In this document: positions 32,361-40,576 of the stretch, piece by piece | Position numbering within the stretch: the first letter of the stretch is position 1 | Layout of the letters: each line of letters begins with the position of its first letter | From: Rossellomorea marisflavi | Lineage (GTDB): Bacteria > Bacillota > Bacilli > Bacillales > Bacillaceae_B | Direction of reading: 5' to 3' | NCBI RefSeq assembly: GCF_009806575.1 | Contig: NZ_CP047095.1 | Location: 1,158,001 to 1,222,000, forward strand | Length of the DNA: 64,000 bases | The notes under the pieces: model-generated | What the model saw: the letters and a program-made list of their open reading frames with translations, nothing else | The model's database searches: none | Told to the model about the DNA's origin: nothing | Translations under genes and position numbers: made by a program

Positions 32361-34100
32361 TTATAAAAGGGTATCCAGGAAGTGCTTGATCTCCTGGTAC
32401 ACCCTCACTTCATTGTCATGTTTCGAAAAGCTGTGGCCCTCGTCTTCCAACAGGATATACTGGACGGGGATGCCGCGCTCCCGTAGTCGTCCGACGATCC
32501 GCTCCGATTCCTCAGGGCGCACTCTCGCATCATTCTTCCCATGTATGACGAGCATAGGACCCGCCATATCCTCTACATACGTGATCGGGGACTCAGCAAC
32601 AAGCTTTTCGCGCTGCCCGACGGGATCACCCACCAGATTGACGATCAGAGGCTTCAGTGTCTCCGGAGCTGCCTCCACGTACGAAATCAAATCCGAGATC
32701 CCGAAGATATCAACGGTCCCACAGAAATACTCCGGATGTCTCCCGGACAGAAGAAGGCTCATGTAACCGCCATAGCTCCCGCCCATGACAGCGATCCTTC
32801 CTTTCTCCGCAAGTCCCTCGGCAATCAGCCAATCCATTCCCGCTACACAGTCAAGCCTTGGCCCGACGCCCCAATCACCTTCCACCCGTTTCATGAACGA
32901 AGCTCCATACCCGATGCTCCCGCGGAAATTGGGCGCGAAGATCGTGTACCCATTCAGCGCCAAGTACTGCAGGAGGGGGCGATCCTTCAACCGCTCCGAT
33001 TTCTGCGGTCCACCGTGCGGCCATAGAACCGTCACCCCGTTTGGCTCATCCGGGCGGTACAGGATTCCTTCAATCGTCAGTCCGTCGAAGGAGGGGTACT
33101 CGACAGCCACCGGTTTGACGCGCCTGTTTTTCACCCTATAGGGAGTCAGGCACTCCCAGCGTCCGTCCAAACTCAATCGATAGATAGCGTCGGAGGCATG
33201 GGCAGAGCTTCCCAGAAGGAGAAGGGTGCCGTCCGATGTTGCCTTCAGTTGATTGAAGGTATCGCAGGGAGTGTCGATTTCCGTGCAGTTGCCTTCCTCA
33301 GGGAAGTAACGGTGCAAATGATCCCGTACCCCTTTCTCAGTTGTCAGAATCAACTCATCCTGCACCTTGCAGAGCCCCTTCATGTTCTCGCCCTCAATCG
33401 AGAGTTCCTTCTGAAACAATCCGGTAGAAGGTTTATACGAAGCAAGGTAGTGAAAATCCTCACCATAGTCTGTCAGGAAGTAGATCCGGTCGCTTCCGTC
33501 GTATAGGACATCCTGGGTGCTGTATGGACCTACAGCATCCGGAATCATGGGCTGACTGACTCCGCCCACCATGCAGTAGGCCGGCACATGGGTATTGGAA
33601 TAGGATTCCGTGTACACATAAGACGATTCATCCGGCGCAACGGCTGCACACACGATGGGAGCCGCCTCCCCTTTTTGCACAAGGGTCTTTGTTCCAAGGA
33701 CAGCATCATAACGCATGACGTTAATGAGCGGATTCAAATGATTGGTGGAATAGTAAATATGCCCTTGTGAAGTGAAGCTGGCAAAGTAGGCCGTCGACCC
33801 GTTTTCCTCCTCGGATAAAGGAATGATTTGCCCGTCATCCATCACTCGATGCCACTGGTAGTGCTCATCTCCATCGCGATCGAATGTTGCAAGAACACTC
33901 CCATCATAGGTGAAGAGGCTGGAACTATGCTGATTTGAGAATGTGAGACGGTTGGTCTCAAGGGAGTCGAGGCAGAGTTCCCACACATCATAGGAACCTC
34001 CGTGGTTCGTACTGAACAGGATGCGCCTTCTTTCGTCATCAACCGTGAAACAGGCGATGGCGGTTGTTTGATACAGGTCTTGAATGGCTATCAATGTCAT
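32361..34100 (-). CDS. S9-family (prolyl oligopeptidase-type) serine peptidase
   Basis: A 579-residue protein with an N-terminal beta-propeller-like part (about 1-320) and a C-terminal alpha/beta-hydrolase domain. The nucleophile lies in VMGGSYGGYMSLLLSG (G-x-S-x-G). The acid is expected in VIHGKNDARV and the catalytic His in LEDEGHSFSKHDN. Such enzymes (acylaminoacyl- or dipeptidyl-peptidases) cleave short peptides in the cytosol; no signal peptide is present. ATG 34100 has GGAGAG upstream, while the longer in-frame extension lacks an SD. Confidence 0.9.
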   Translation of the reverse strand: MTLIAIQDLYQTTAIACFTVDDERRRILFSTNHGGSYDVWELCLDSLETNRLTFSNQHSSSLFTYDGSVLATFDRDGDEHYQWHRVMDDGQIIPLSEEENGSTAYFASFTSQGHIYYSTNHLNPLINVMRYDAVLGTKTLVQKGEAAPIVCAAVAPDESSYVYTESYSNTHVPAYCMVGGVSQPMIPDAVGPYSTQDVLYDGSDRIYFLTDYGEDFHYLASYKPSTGLFQKELSIEGENMKGLCKVQDELILTTEKGVRDHLHRYFPEEGNCTEIDTPCDTFNQLKATSDGTLLLLGSSAHASDAIYRLSLDGRWECLTPYRVKNRRVKPVAVEYPSFDGLTIEGILYRPDEPNGVTVLWPHGGPQKSERLKDRPLLQYLALNGYTIFAPNFRGSIGYGASFMKRVEGDWGVGPRLDCVAGMDWLIAEGLAEKGRIAVMGGSYGGYMSLLLSGRHPEYFCGTVDIFGISDLISYVEAAPETLKPLIVNLVGDPVGQREKLVAESPITYVEDMAGPMLVIHGKNDARVRPEESERIVGRLRERGIPVQYILLEDEGHSFSKHDNEVRVYQEIKHFLDTLL

Positions 34101-34315
34101 CACTCTCCATAATTGATCGTCATGGTAACAGGGACACCCTTCACCCCGCACTCATTCACGGTACGAGCTGTGATCGGATTGTGGCCTCTTTCCTATTGGA
34201 TGCATCACTCTTGTAAAAGAAGAGGGAGGAGCTAGAATCCTCCCGTAATGGGGATTCACTCCACGCAAGCTGGTTGCTTTATAGAAAAGGGTACCATGAA
34301 TGGAGGTGTATATAA

Positions 34316-34447
34316 ATGGGTTTTATGGAATTTAGAGTGAGGTTGTTTAGTGTGATGCCTCGTCGCTGTAGCTTAAAGGATGACACCGAGCAGTATAAAA
34401 CAGGAACGTACTACAGCAAATCGGTGAAGATCATTAAAAATCTATAG
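34316..34447 (+). CDS. Small basic protein, 43 aa, unknown
   Basis: A 43-codon frame (MGFMEFRVRLFSVMPRRCS ... SVKIIKNL) with a strong SD, GGAGGTG (34302-34308), 7 bases before the ATG. It is rich in basic residues and has no recognised family. It sits at the left border of the AT-rich toxin/immunity region and ends 35 bases before a large palindrome. The strong SD is the main support. Confidence 0.5.
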   Translation: MGFMEFRVRLFSVMPRRCSLKDDTEQYKTGTYYSKSVKIIKNL

Positions 34448-34482
34448 ATTGATTTTCGTGGTCTTCCCGGAGGATACAAGTA

Positions 34483-34546
34483 AAAAGCACAGGGGTCGTT
34501 CCTACTCTTCATGAAGGAAGAGAGACCGTTCCTGTGCTTTGCTTTT
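34483..34546. repeat. REP-like palindrome, also a likely bidirectional terminator
   Basis: AAAGCACAGG pairs with CCTGTGCTTT as an outer 10-bp stem, with inner GGTC/GACC and CTCTTC/GAAGAG pairings. Read on the minus strand, GCACAGGAACGGTC matches GCACAGGAACCGTC of the 54-kb REP-like element at 13 of 14 positions. Both sides end in T-rich tracts. Confidence 0.65.
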
Positions 34547-34639
34547 ATTCAGAACATGTATCTATCATTTAACTTACTAACATTCAGAAATAGGAGGTTT
34601 TTACATAAGCTAAGGAGTATGTGCTAACTCTTGCATGCT

Positions 34640-35575
34640 TTATTCTTTGTAAATCCCGTATATCCCATCCTGACTTAGTGAATTTTCTTTATTGCCGGAA
34701 CCTGCCTTCTTGATCACATAATGATCGTGCAAGTTAATGAAATACTGGCCTTTCGGTAGATCATCGTTTTCTTCAAAAGCAATCATGATGGGATTGTATA
34801 CTTCTTGTACCGGCTCTTTTTTTGGATCTTTCATATATAAGTTGATAGAGAACGTTAAATCATCAGGGTCAAACAGTTCTTCTTGATAGGCGTCAGTCAA
34901 TTCTTCTTTTGAAGCGTCGGGATTTTTCATGTATAGATCATAAACCGGCTGAATGGCTTCATCATTGGAGGAGGCCTGGACAAAATAATAGGGAGTTTCG
35001 TAGGCATTTCCACCTACATTTTCTATCGATTCGACAGTGGTTCCAACTACCTCGCCACTCGAGTTTATAATCTCTTCGATTTGTTTATCCAATACTTTGA
35101 ATTCATCTTCTTTTATATAAGCATATAGAGCGGTTCTCAACCCTTTCTCTACTTCACCTTCCAAGGTCCAGACGCTTTCTGTTTTGACTCGTTTTTCACT
35201 AAAGTCAATTGGGACAATCGCGGTGGAATAAAAATGTAGTCGTCCTTTTGATTCGAAGAAGACCGTGTAACCGCCTTGATTACCTACCAAATTGTGAACC
35301 TCTATATCCGTTTTATATTCTTTTTTAATATAATCTTTGGTTGCCTTTATTACTTCTTCTTTGTATTGATCTTCGGCTTTTTCTGCTTTCCCCCCATAAG
35401 GAAGGAAATATCCGTCTCCAGTATAGGTTAAGACACTTTCATAAAAATCGCTGGGCCGATCCTTTACACCGTCTTCGTTTTCAGTCTGTGGTGAATCGTT
35501 TGAAAGGAGGTTTAAGCATCCTCCTAAAAATAGGATGGGGGCGAGACATAATAGCGTGATTCGTTTACCTATCAT
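34640..35575 (-). CDS. DUF1672 lipoprotein (TilA-like putative immunity protein, copy 3)
   Basis: A 311-residue lipoprotein: signal MIGKRITLLCLAPILFLGGC, lipobox LGGC. The mature part carries the DUF1672 blocks seen in all three copies: ESVLTYTGDGY, ATKDYIKKEYKTDIEVHN, FESKGRLHFYSTAIVPIDF, LYAYIKEDEFKVLDK, NVGGNAYETPYYFV and PVYDLYMKNPDASKEEL. In S. aureus, DUF1672 lipoproteins (TilA) protect against the type VII-secreted lipase TslA; the same role is inferred here from the adjacent lipase gene. ATG 35575 follows GGAGG. It is the last gene of the minus-strand cluster, 46 bases after copy 2. Confidence 0.88.
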   Translation of the reverse strand: MIGKRITLLCLAPILFLGGCLNLLSNDSPQTENEDGVKDRPSDFYESVLTYTGDGYFLPYGGKAEKAEDQYKEEVIKATKDYIKKEYKTDIEVHNLVGNQGGYTVFFESKGRLHFYSTAIVPIDFSEKRVKTESVWTLEGEVEKGLRTALYAYIKEDEFKVLDKQIEEIINSSGEVVGTTVESIENVGGNAYETPYYFVQASSNDEAIQPVYDLYMKNPDASKEELTDAYQEELFDPDDLTFSINLYMKDPKKEPVQEVYNPIMIAFEENDDLPKGQYFINLHDHYVIKKAGSGNKENSLSQDGIYGIYKE

Positions 35576-35621
35576 TTTATTGAATTCCTCCAATCAATTA
35601 AGGGTTAGTAAAAAGCGCATA

Positions 35622-36548
35622 TCATTCTATGATAATCTCTTCCTGCTTGGAGCCAAGGCTTCTGTTATCGATTGTTCCCTTTTCTTTTTGATTATCATTA
35701 AGGGTGATGATGTAATGTCCTTTCGGCAGTTGATTTCCGGTTTTAATCTTATCCATTATTAGACGGAAGGTCTTTTCGTCAGGTTCAGTATCTGGTTCTT
35801 TCATGAACAACTGAATGTGAATCTCGATATTCTCAGGATCGAAGTCCTCTGATTTAAATACCTCTAACAGTTCTGCTTTAGTGGAGGAAGGAGAATCTAA
35901 ATATTTTTGATAAACGGGGATAAGTGCTTCATCTGAATTTAAATAATTCGTGTAGTAATAAGGAGTCATGTATCCCTGTCTACCTATGTTTTGGATCAAT
36001 TCCTTCCTGATTCCCACCACATCATTTTCTTCAGCTACCTCACCCAAAAGTCCATCCAACTCACTGAATTGTTCTTCATGCATATAAGCGTATAGTGATG
36101 CCTTCATAGCGTTATCCAGAAGGTCATCATAATATTTCACTTTATCTCCCAGAACTCTCTTGTTAATCAGATCGATCGGTATCCTGACTTCTGAGAAGAA
36201 ATGGATATGATCCTTTGTTTCAAAGTAAACGGTCACCCCGTCAATGTTAGTAAGAATATTGTGTACTTGGATGTCTAAGTGGAAGTTCTTCTTTATGTAA
36301 TCCTTTGTTGCTTGAATGATTTCATCTCGTAATTCTTCTGTGATGTCTTCCGTTTCCTGTGCATCATACGCTTTGTAATCTTCCGCAGTGTACGTTAATA
36401 CGTCCTCGTTTCGTTCTTTTCTTTCTTTCTCTAATTTCTTTTTATGCTCTTCGATTTCCTTGGGTGTTGTAGTTGAGATTGGAATACAACCATTTAGAAG
36501 AAGAGGGATTAAAACAATTAGCAATGCATGTTTTTTGTATGTCTTCAA
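35622..36548 (-). CDS. DUF1672 lipoprotein (TilA-like putative immunity protein, copy 2, divergent)
   Basis: A 308-residue lipoprotein with signal peptide LKTYKKHALLIVLIPLLLNGC, lipobox LNGC. It keeps the DUF1672 blocks but is the most divergent copy: DVLTYTAEDY, ATKDYIKKNFHLDIQVHN, ETKDHIHFFSEVRIPIDL, LYAYMHEEQFSELD, YMTPYYYTNYLNSDEALIPVYQKYL. The TTG at 36548 lies 7 bases behind GGAGGG; an ATG 15 bases earlier overlaps that SD. A terminator separates it from the lipase gene, so it may have its own promoter. A role as an extra immunity protein against variant toxins is inferred. Confidence 0.87.
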   Translation of the reverse strand: MKTYKKHALLIVLIPLLLNGCIPISTTTPKEIEEHKKKLEKERKERNEDVLTYTAEDYKAYDAQETEDITEELRDEIIQATKDYIKKNFHLDIQVHNILTNIDGVTVYFETKDHIHFFSEVRIPIDLINKRVLGDKVKYYDDLLDNAMKASLYAYMHEEQFSELDGLLGEVAEENDVVGIRKELIQNIGRQGYMTPYYYTNYLNSDEALIPVYQKYLDSPSSTKAELLEVFKSEDFDPENIEIHIQLFMKEPDTEPDEKTFRLIMDKIKTGNQLPKGHYIITLNDNQKEKGTIDNRSLGSKQEEIIIE

Positions 36549-36563
36549 TGGATAACCCTCCAT

Positions 36564-36805
36564 TTGTTAAGGTGTTTATCTTTCATTACTGAAAACTATT
36601 CGAAATTAATTTGCATTTTTTAGAAAAATAATAAGTGGAATTTGCTTGATAGGATAGTGTCACTTACATTAGTGTTTAAATCCTCTTATCTTTTCTAGTA
36701 GTATAGTTGAACACTTTAGATATTCATTTCATAACAAAAAATATCCACTAATATGAAAGTTAAAAAGGAAGCTCTTCAGGGGAAAGTGTAATTTTATCAA
36801 ATCAG
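36564..36805 (-). other. AT-rich gap between lipase terminator and second DUF1672 gene
   Basis: About 240 bases without a convincing reading frame, rich in A/T. It probably contains the promoter of the two downstream DUF1672 genes, but no box pair stands out. No small helical-hairpin gene of the kind that partners staphylococcal TslA could be found in it. Confidence 0.5.
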
Positions 36806-36840
36806 TTAAAAAAGAAAGGATATCATTAGAATAGATATCC
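36806..36840 (-). terminator. Intrinsic terminator of the DUF1672-lipase operon
   Basis: On the minus strand GGATATC (36834-36840) pairs with GATATCC (36818-36824), followed by TTTCTTTTTT. Confidence 0.8.
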
Positions 36841-36913
36841 CTTCTTCTGTTTCATTATAAATACATTTATTCAATTTAATTACATTAAGTAGTCGTAAGA
36901 AACCACATTCGAA

Positions 36914-39007
36914 CTAACTGAATGTAATCCGTTCAATTTGTTCGCGAACGGTTTCTAGATCGGCTTTTACCTTTTGGGAAGTATCGTGAAGTGCAGTGAT
37001 GGAATTGCCCTTATGTTCACTAAGTTGATAGATTATATCTTCGAAGAGCAATTCTAATTCTCCATGTAGGGAAGAAGATACTCCGTTTAAAATGTTGATC
37101 TCAGCTAGTTTAAATTGATCCAAAATTGCATTTTGAAGGAAGGGTTTAAATTCATTCACAATGTTAGGGAAACCAAAGAATACTCTAGTTAGTCCATCTC
37201 TAACTCCACCCAGTGTTCCAGTAATCTCCTCAAGCGGGGCGATTGCTGACTCAGCTATAGCATTCACTTTATTTGCAAGATTCGAGTATAGCCCCAAGAA
37301 ATCCATAGGAATGGCGACTGAGTCTATTTTAGCTTTTGACTTAATTTGCAGGATTGTTGCTTCAAGGGACCCTTCTAGTGCTGAAACAATTCCTATTAGG
37401 GTTCCTACTACTGCTTGGATAACGTTATTTCCAAAAGCAGTGAGAATTGCGATGCTTTCATCGAGAATCAGATCACCTAATTTCATACCAACTAGCATAT
37501 GGTCTGATTCCGTTAACGGTTCCCCGGAACTATTCAGCATCGAAGGAGCGACTGCAAGTAATGAGCCCTTATTTGTGATTGAGTCAGCCAAATTTTTATC
37601 ACGCATGACCATCTCTGCCCTTACGAAATTTGTTTTAAAGTTAAACAGTTCAATATGCTTTGACACTTTCTCAATATTAAGGTTGACGATTTTGTAATGT
37701 GCGTTTAAATCATTTACAAACACATCTTCTACAACCTGTTTCCCACCGCTTAAAAGTGTGGGTATTAAGTGCTCGCTCAATTGCTTGAAACCTTGTAGTA
37801 GATCTACTATATTCTCTTTGAATTGAGAGAGCAACTCACGTGGGGGTTCAAATATATTAGCTACATTTAGGTCAATGTTGATAATATGCTCTACTAGCTC
37901 AAGCGGGGGAGAGTCCAGTACCTTATTTATGGACCTGACAAAGGATTCTGCTTTACCCAATAGGGCGATCCAAATGTCCAACTCCAATAGGATAGGAGCA
38001 GCTAAGGTACTAATGCCTTTGAACAAGGGATGACTGAAATGTGACTCAGTAATTTCTTCAATTTTATCTTGAAGTTCATTCAATCGGGCAGAGAACCTTT
38101 CTCCTTCTTGTTCTACTAGTAATTTGGACTTATTCATATAACTATCTATACTTGTATACTTACCATGAACTGACAAATCATCCCCGATCAAAGCATTTGA
38201 GAGTTTGTCAAGAGCCTCAGGGGTAATATCGATGCGCTCAGTGTTTCCGCTGTACAGCGGTTCTCCCGTCCAGATACTGCTAATGATATGGTCATCTGCT
38301 GATACATTTATTTTCTCACCTGCGACGACATAAGGTTTATTGTTCCCATAATAACCAGTATGGAATGGACCGATGTTGTTGAATTGAAGACCGGCATAAG
38401 GTGCTCCAAAAGAAATATCCCTTCGTTCTCCGGGAATTCGATCATCGAGCCCTAATGAAATCAGGCCTTTAGTCAACACATCATTACTCCCGAAATAGTT
38501 CACTATATTCGAATACTCTCTATTTGGATCCATTTTTCCTTTGGGTAATAGTGCAGGATTAAGGGTGACACATCTTATATCATCTTCTGGATGTTCTACT
38601 ACTACATTGGAGGCAAGAGGACCGCCAAGAGAGTTTCCTGCCACATAGGATACTCCGCCCTCATGTTCATACCTTTCTTTCATTTCAACATAGTATTCTT
38701 CTGCAGCATCAAGTTGCTCTACGTCTAAATCACTAAGGAGTTGAGCATCGGCTTTAAGATCTTGTTTTCCATACTTTGCATCGGCTTGAGTACCTTGATA
38801 AATTACTGAGATTTCCCCTGTTTCAAGGCATTTAACTGTCATCGCATCAAGGCCACTAGGGTGGTCATATCTGGTATCTAATACCCGGAATGTTTTCCCA
38901 TTTACTTCTAATGGATCATCATAAATTTGAGGATTTTGGTAAACGTGTAAGCCTGCTAATTCGACTAGATCCGGATCGGTTACCTTCTCATTAATTTTAT
39001 TAGTCAA
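36914..39007 (-). CDS. TslA-like lipase toxin with C-terminal LXG-like helical domain (putative type VII substrate)
   Basis: A 697-residue protein without signal peptide. Residues 1-270 form an alpha/beta-hydrolase lipase domain with nucleophile elbow YVAGNSLGGPLAS, a likely acid in VNYFGSNDVLTKG and a likely catalytic His in NIGPFHTGYYGNN. From about 290 to the end it is almost wholly helical (SYMNKSKLLVEQEGERFSARLNEL; QFKENIVDLLQGFKQLSEHL; KADLETVREQIERI), like LXG-type secretion domains. Toxin in front and targeting domain behind is the reverse order described for S. aureus TslA, a type VII-secreted lipase. TTG 39007 follows AAAGGTAG, which overlaps the upstream DUF1672 stop (6-base gap), so the two are translationally coupled. 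No secretion or partner genes are adjacent. Confidence 0.82.
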   Translation of the reverse strand: MTNKINEKVTDPDLVELAGLHVYQNPQIYDDPLEVNGKTFRVLDTRYDHPSGLDAMTVKCLETGEISVIYQGTQADAKYGKQDLKADAQLLSDLDVEQLDAAEEYYVEMKERYEHEGGVSYVAGNSLGGPLASNVVVEHPEDDIRCVTLNPALLPKGKMDPNREYSNIVNYFGSNDVLTKGLISLGLDDRIPGERRDISFGAPYAGLQFNNIGPFHTGYYGNNKPYVVAGEKINVSADDHIISSIWTGEPLYSGNTERIDITPEALDKLSNALIGDDLSVHGKYTSIDSYMNKSKLLVEQEGERFSARLNELQDKIEEITESHFSHPLFKGISTLAAPILLELDIWIALLGKAESFVRSINKVLDSPPLELVEHIINIDLNVANIFEPPRELLSQFKENIVDLLQGFKQLSEHLIPTLLSGGKQVVEDVFVNDLNAHYKIVNLNIEKVSKHIELFNFKTNFVRAEMVMRDKNLADSITNKGSLLAVAPSMLNSSGEPLTESDHMLVGMKLGDLILDESIAILTAFGNNVIQAVVGTLIGIVSALEGSLEATILQIKSKAKIDSVAIPMDFLGLYSNLANKVNAIAESAIAPLEEITGTLGGVRDGLTRVFFGFPNIVNEFKPFLQNAILDQFKLAEINILNGVSSSLHGELELLFEDIIYQLSEHKGNSITALHDTSQKVKADLETVREQIERITFS

Positions 39008-39013
39008 ATTAAT

Positions 39014-39961
39014 CTACCTTTCATAATCTTTTAATATAGGAGTAGAATATTTAATAGAATTCATTTTTAAGCCTGTACCTTTATTTTTTTGAACATAGTT
39101 ATCATTTAAGAAGATCTCATATGTTCCTTTGGGTAAATTATTGTTTTCTTTTACAAACTCCTCAATTTTATTGAATGCATCTTGATCAGGCTCTGCTTTT
39201 TCCTTTTTCATAAAGCCTTGAATTGTAATGAAAGCATAGTTTGGATCAAATTTACTTGTGTCATATGCCTTCACAAGTTCTTCTTTAGAAGCTTTTGGGT
39301 TTTCCAGATAGAGGTCATACACAGGCTTCATTGCCATGTCAAGTTTGGTCGATGTAACATGGTAAAAAGGGGTAGAATAACCGTTACCGCCAACATTCTT
39401 TAAAGATTCAAGAGAAATGCCAACTATATCATGAGTCTTTGCTACAGATTCAATTTCTTTATCTAATTCTTTAAACGCATCCTCTTTAATGTATGCGTAA
39501 AGGGATCCACGTATGGAATTTTCAATCCTCCCCTCTAATGTCCACACATTATCTGAAAGTATTTTTTTGTCTTCAGTATCGATTGGAACAATGGCTGTAG
39601 AATAAAAATGCAAGCGGCCAGTCGTTTCAAAGAATACAGTAACACCATCCTGATTTCCGACCATATTATGGACTTCAATATCGATGTTATACTCTTTCTT
39701 CAAATAATCCTTAGTCGCCTTTACTACTTCATCCTTATGCTCTTTAGCTATCTTTTCGTTTTCTTCTCCTCCAGGTAGGTCATACCCCTCACCAGTATAG
39801 GTAAGTACGCTTTCAAACTTATCTGCAGGTCTAGCGTTTATATCCTGGTCCGTCTCCGTCTTCTTCGCTTCTGATTTTTTTCCGCTGTCCACTCCAAAAC
39901 AACCTCCTAATAATAATGAGATGCTTATACCACATACGAACAGTTTCCATTTATGTTTCAT
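39014..39961 (-). CDS. DUF1672 lipoprotein (TilA-like putative immunity protein, copy 1)
   Basis: A 315-residue lipoprotein with signal peptide MKHKWKLFVCGISISLLLGGC and lipobox LGGC. It shows the DUF1672 blocks ESVLTYTGEGY, ATKDYLKKEYNIDIEVHN, FETTGRLHFYSTAIVPIDT, LYAYIKEDAFKELDK, NVGGNGYSTPFYHV and PVYDLYLENPKASKEEL, and is closest to copy 3. It is the first gene of the operon, immediately ahead of the lipase gene, as expected for immunity made before the toxin. AGGAGG lies 11 bases before the ATG. Membrane-anchored on the outer face, it could neutralise lipase arriving from sibling cells; the function is inferred from the staphylococcal system. Confidence 0.9.
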   Translation of the reverse strand: MKHKWKLFVCGISISLLLGGCFGVDSGKKSEAKKTETDQDINARPADKFESVLTYTGEGYDLPGGEENEKIAKEHKDEVVKATKDYLKKEYNIDIEVHNMVGNQDGVTVFFETTGRLHFYSTAIVPIDTEDKKILSDNVWTLEGRIENSIRGSLYAYIKEDAFKELDKEIESVAKTHDIVGISLESLKNVGGNGYSTPFYHVTSTKLDMAMKPVYDLYLENPKASKEELVKAYDTSKFDPNYAFITIQGFMKKEKAEPDQDAFNKIEEFVKENNNLPKGTYEIFLNDNYVQKNKGTGLKMNSIKYSTPILKDYER

Positions 39962-40576
39962 GTGTTAACAATCCTCCTAATGGGATGATGTACGTAAAAG
40001 AACTTCTTTATTGTAAAAGAAACTGTAAAGTATTAACAGGTGAATGTACCTATAAATTCAAAAACAGGAAATTCGTCACCTGGAAGGATTGTATCTATGT
40101 GAATCTTTTGTCATTCAGATTTGTGACGATTCCAAGGTGTTTGAGTCTTTTGTCACCTGAAATACCATTACCCTCCAGTTTATGGATTTAACCCTTTTGA
40201 TGGAAAAATTAATTAGTATATTCTTAATTATGAAAGGGAGAGGGATTTGGAGGTTAGAATGGTGCATTTAATTTTCTACATCGTCTAGTGTATGAAAGGG
40301 GAGAAGAGGAGGTACTACCTTAATTACGCTTAAATAGGTGGCAGTGTATAGGTTTGAGCCGTCAATGGTCACAACCATCATTATGTGGATATAACCCTAA
40401 AGGTGTAAAAATATTCTTATTCTATCAATCTTTCTTTATCGAAATAACCAGCGTGTCGCGTTCTTTAGTTGAAAAGTTAAGGTATCACTCGTTGCATCTG
40501 AATATTCAGAAATCCTATTGCCAAACGGCGGACGTCCTTCTAAAATGAAAGAAATGAGACCGGGGAGGTCAGAGGG
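39962..40576. other. Non-coding AT-rich border region
   Basis: About 615 bases without a supported gene. Short open frames here have no SD and no family features. The left end must hold the promoter of the minus-strand toxin/immunity operon and the right end that of the plus-strand kinase operon. Base composition changes from AT-rich to balanced towards 40.5 kb, so the region looks like the edge of an inserted segment. No tRNA, integrase or clear attachment repeat was found. Confidence 0.5.

Noticed and set aside
39916-40191. 91-codon frame in the island border gap as a possible type VII partner protein
   Set aside because: No SD, begins inside the divergent DUF1672 gene, Cys-rich and not helical-hairpin-like.
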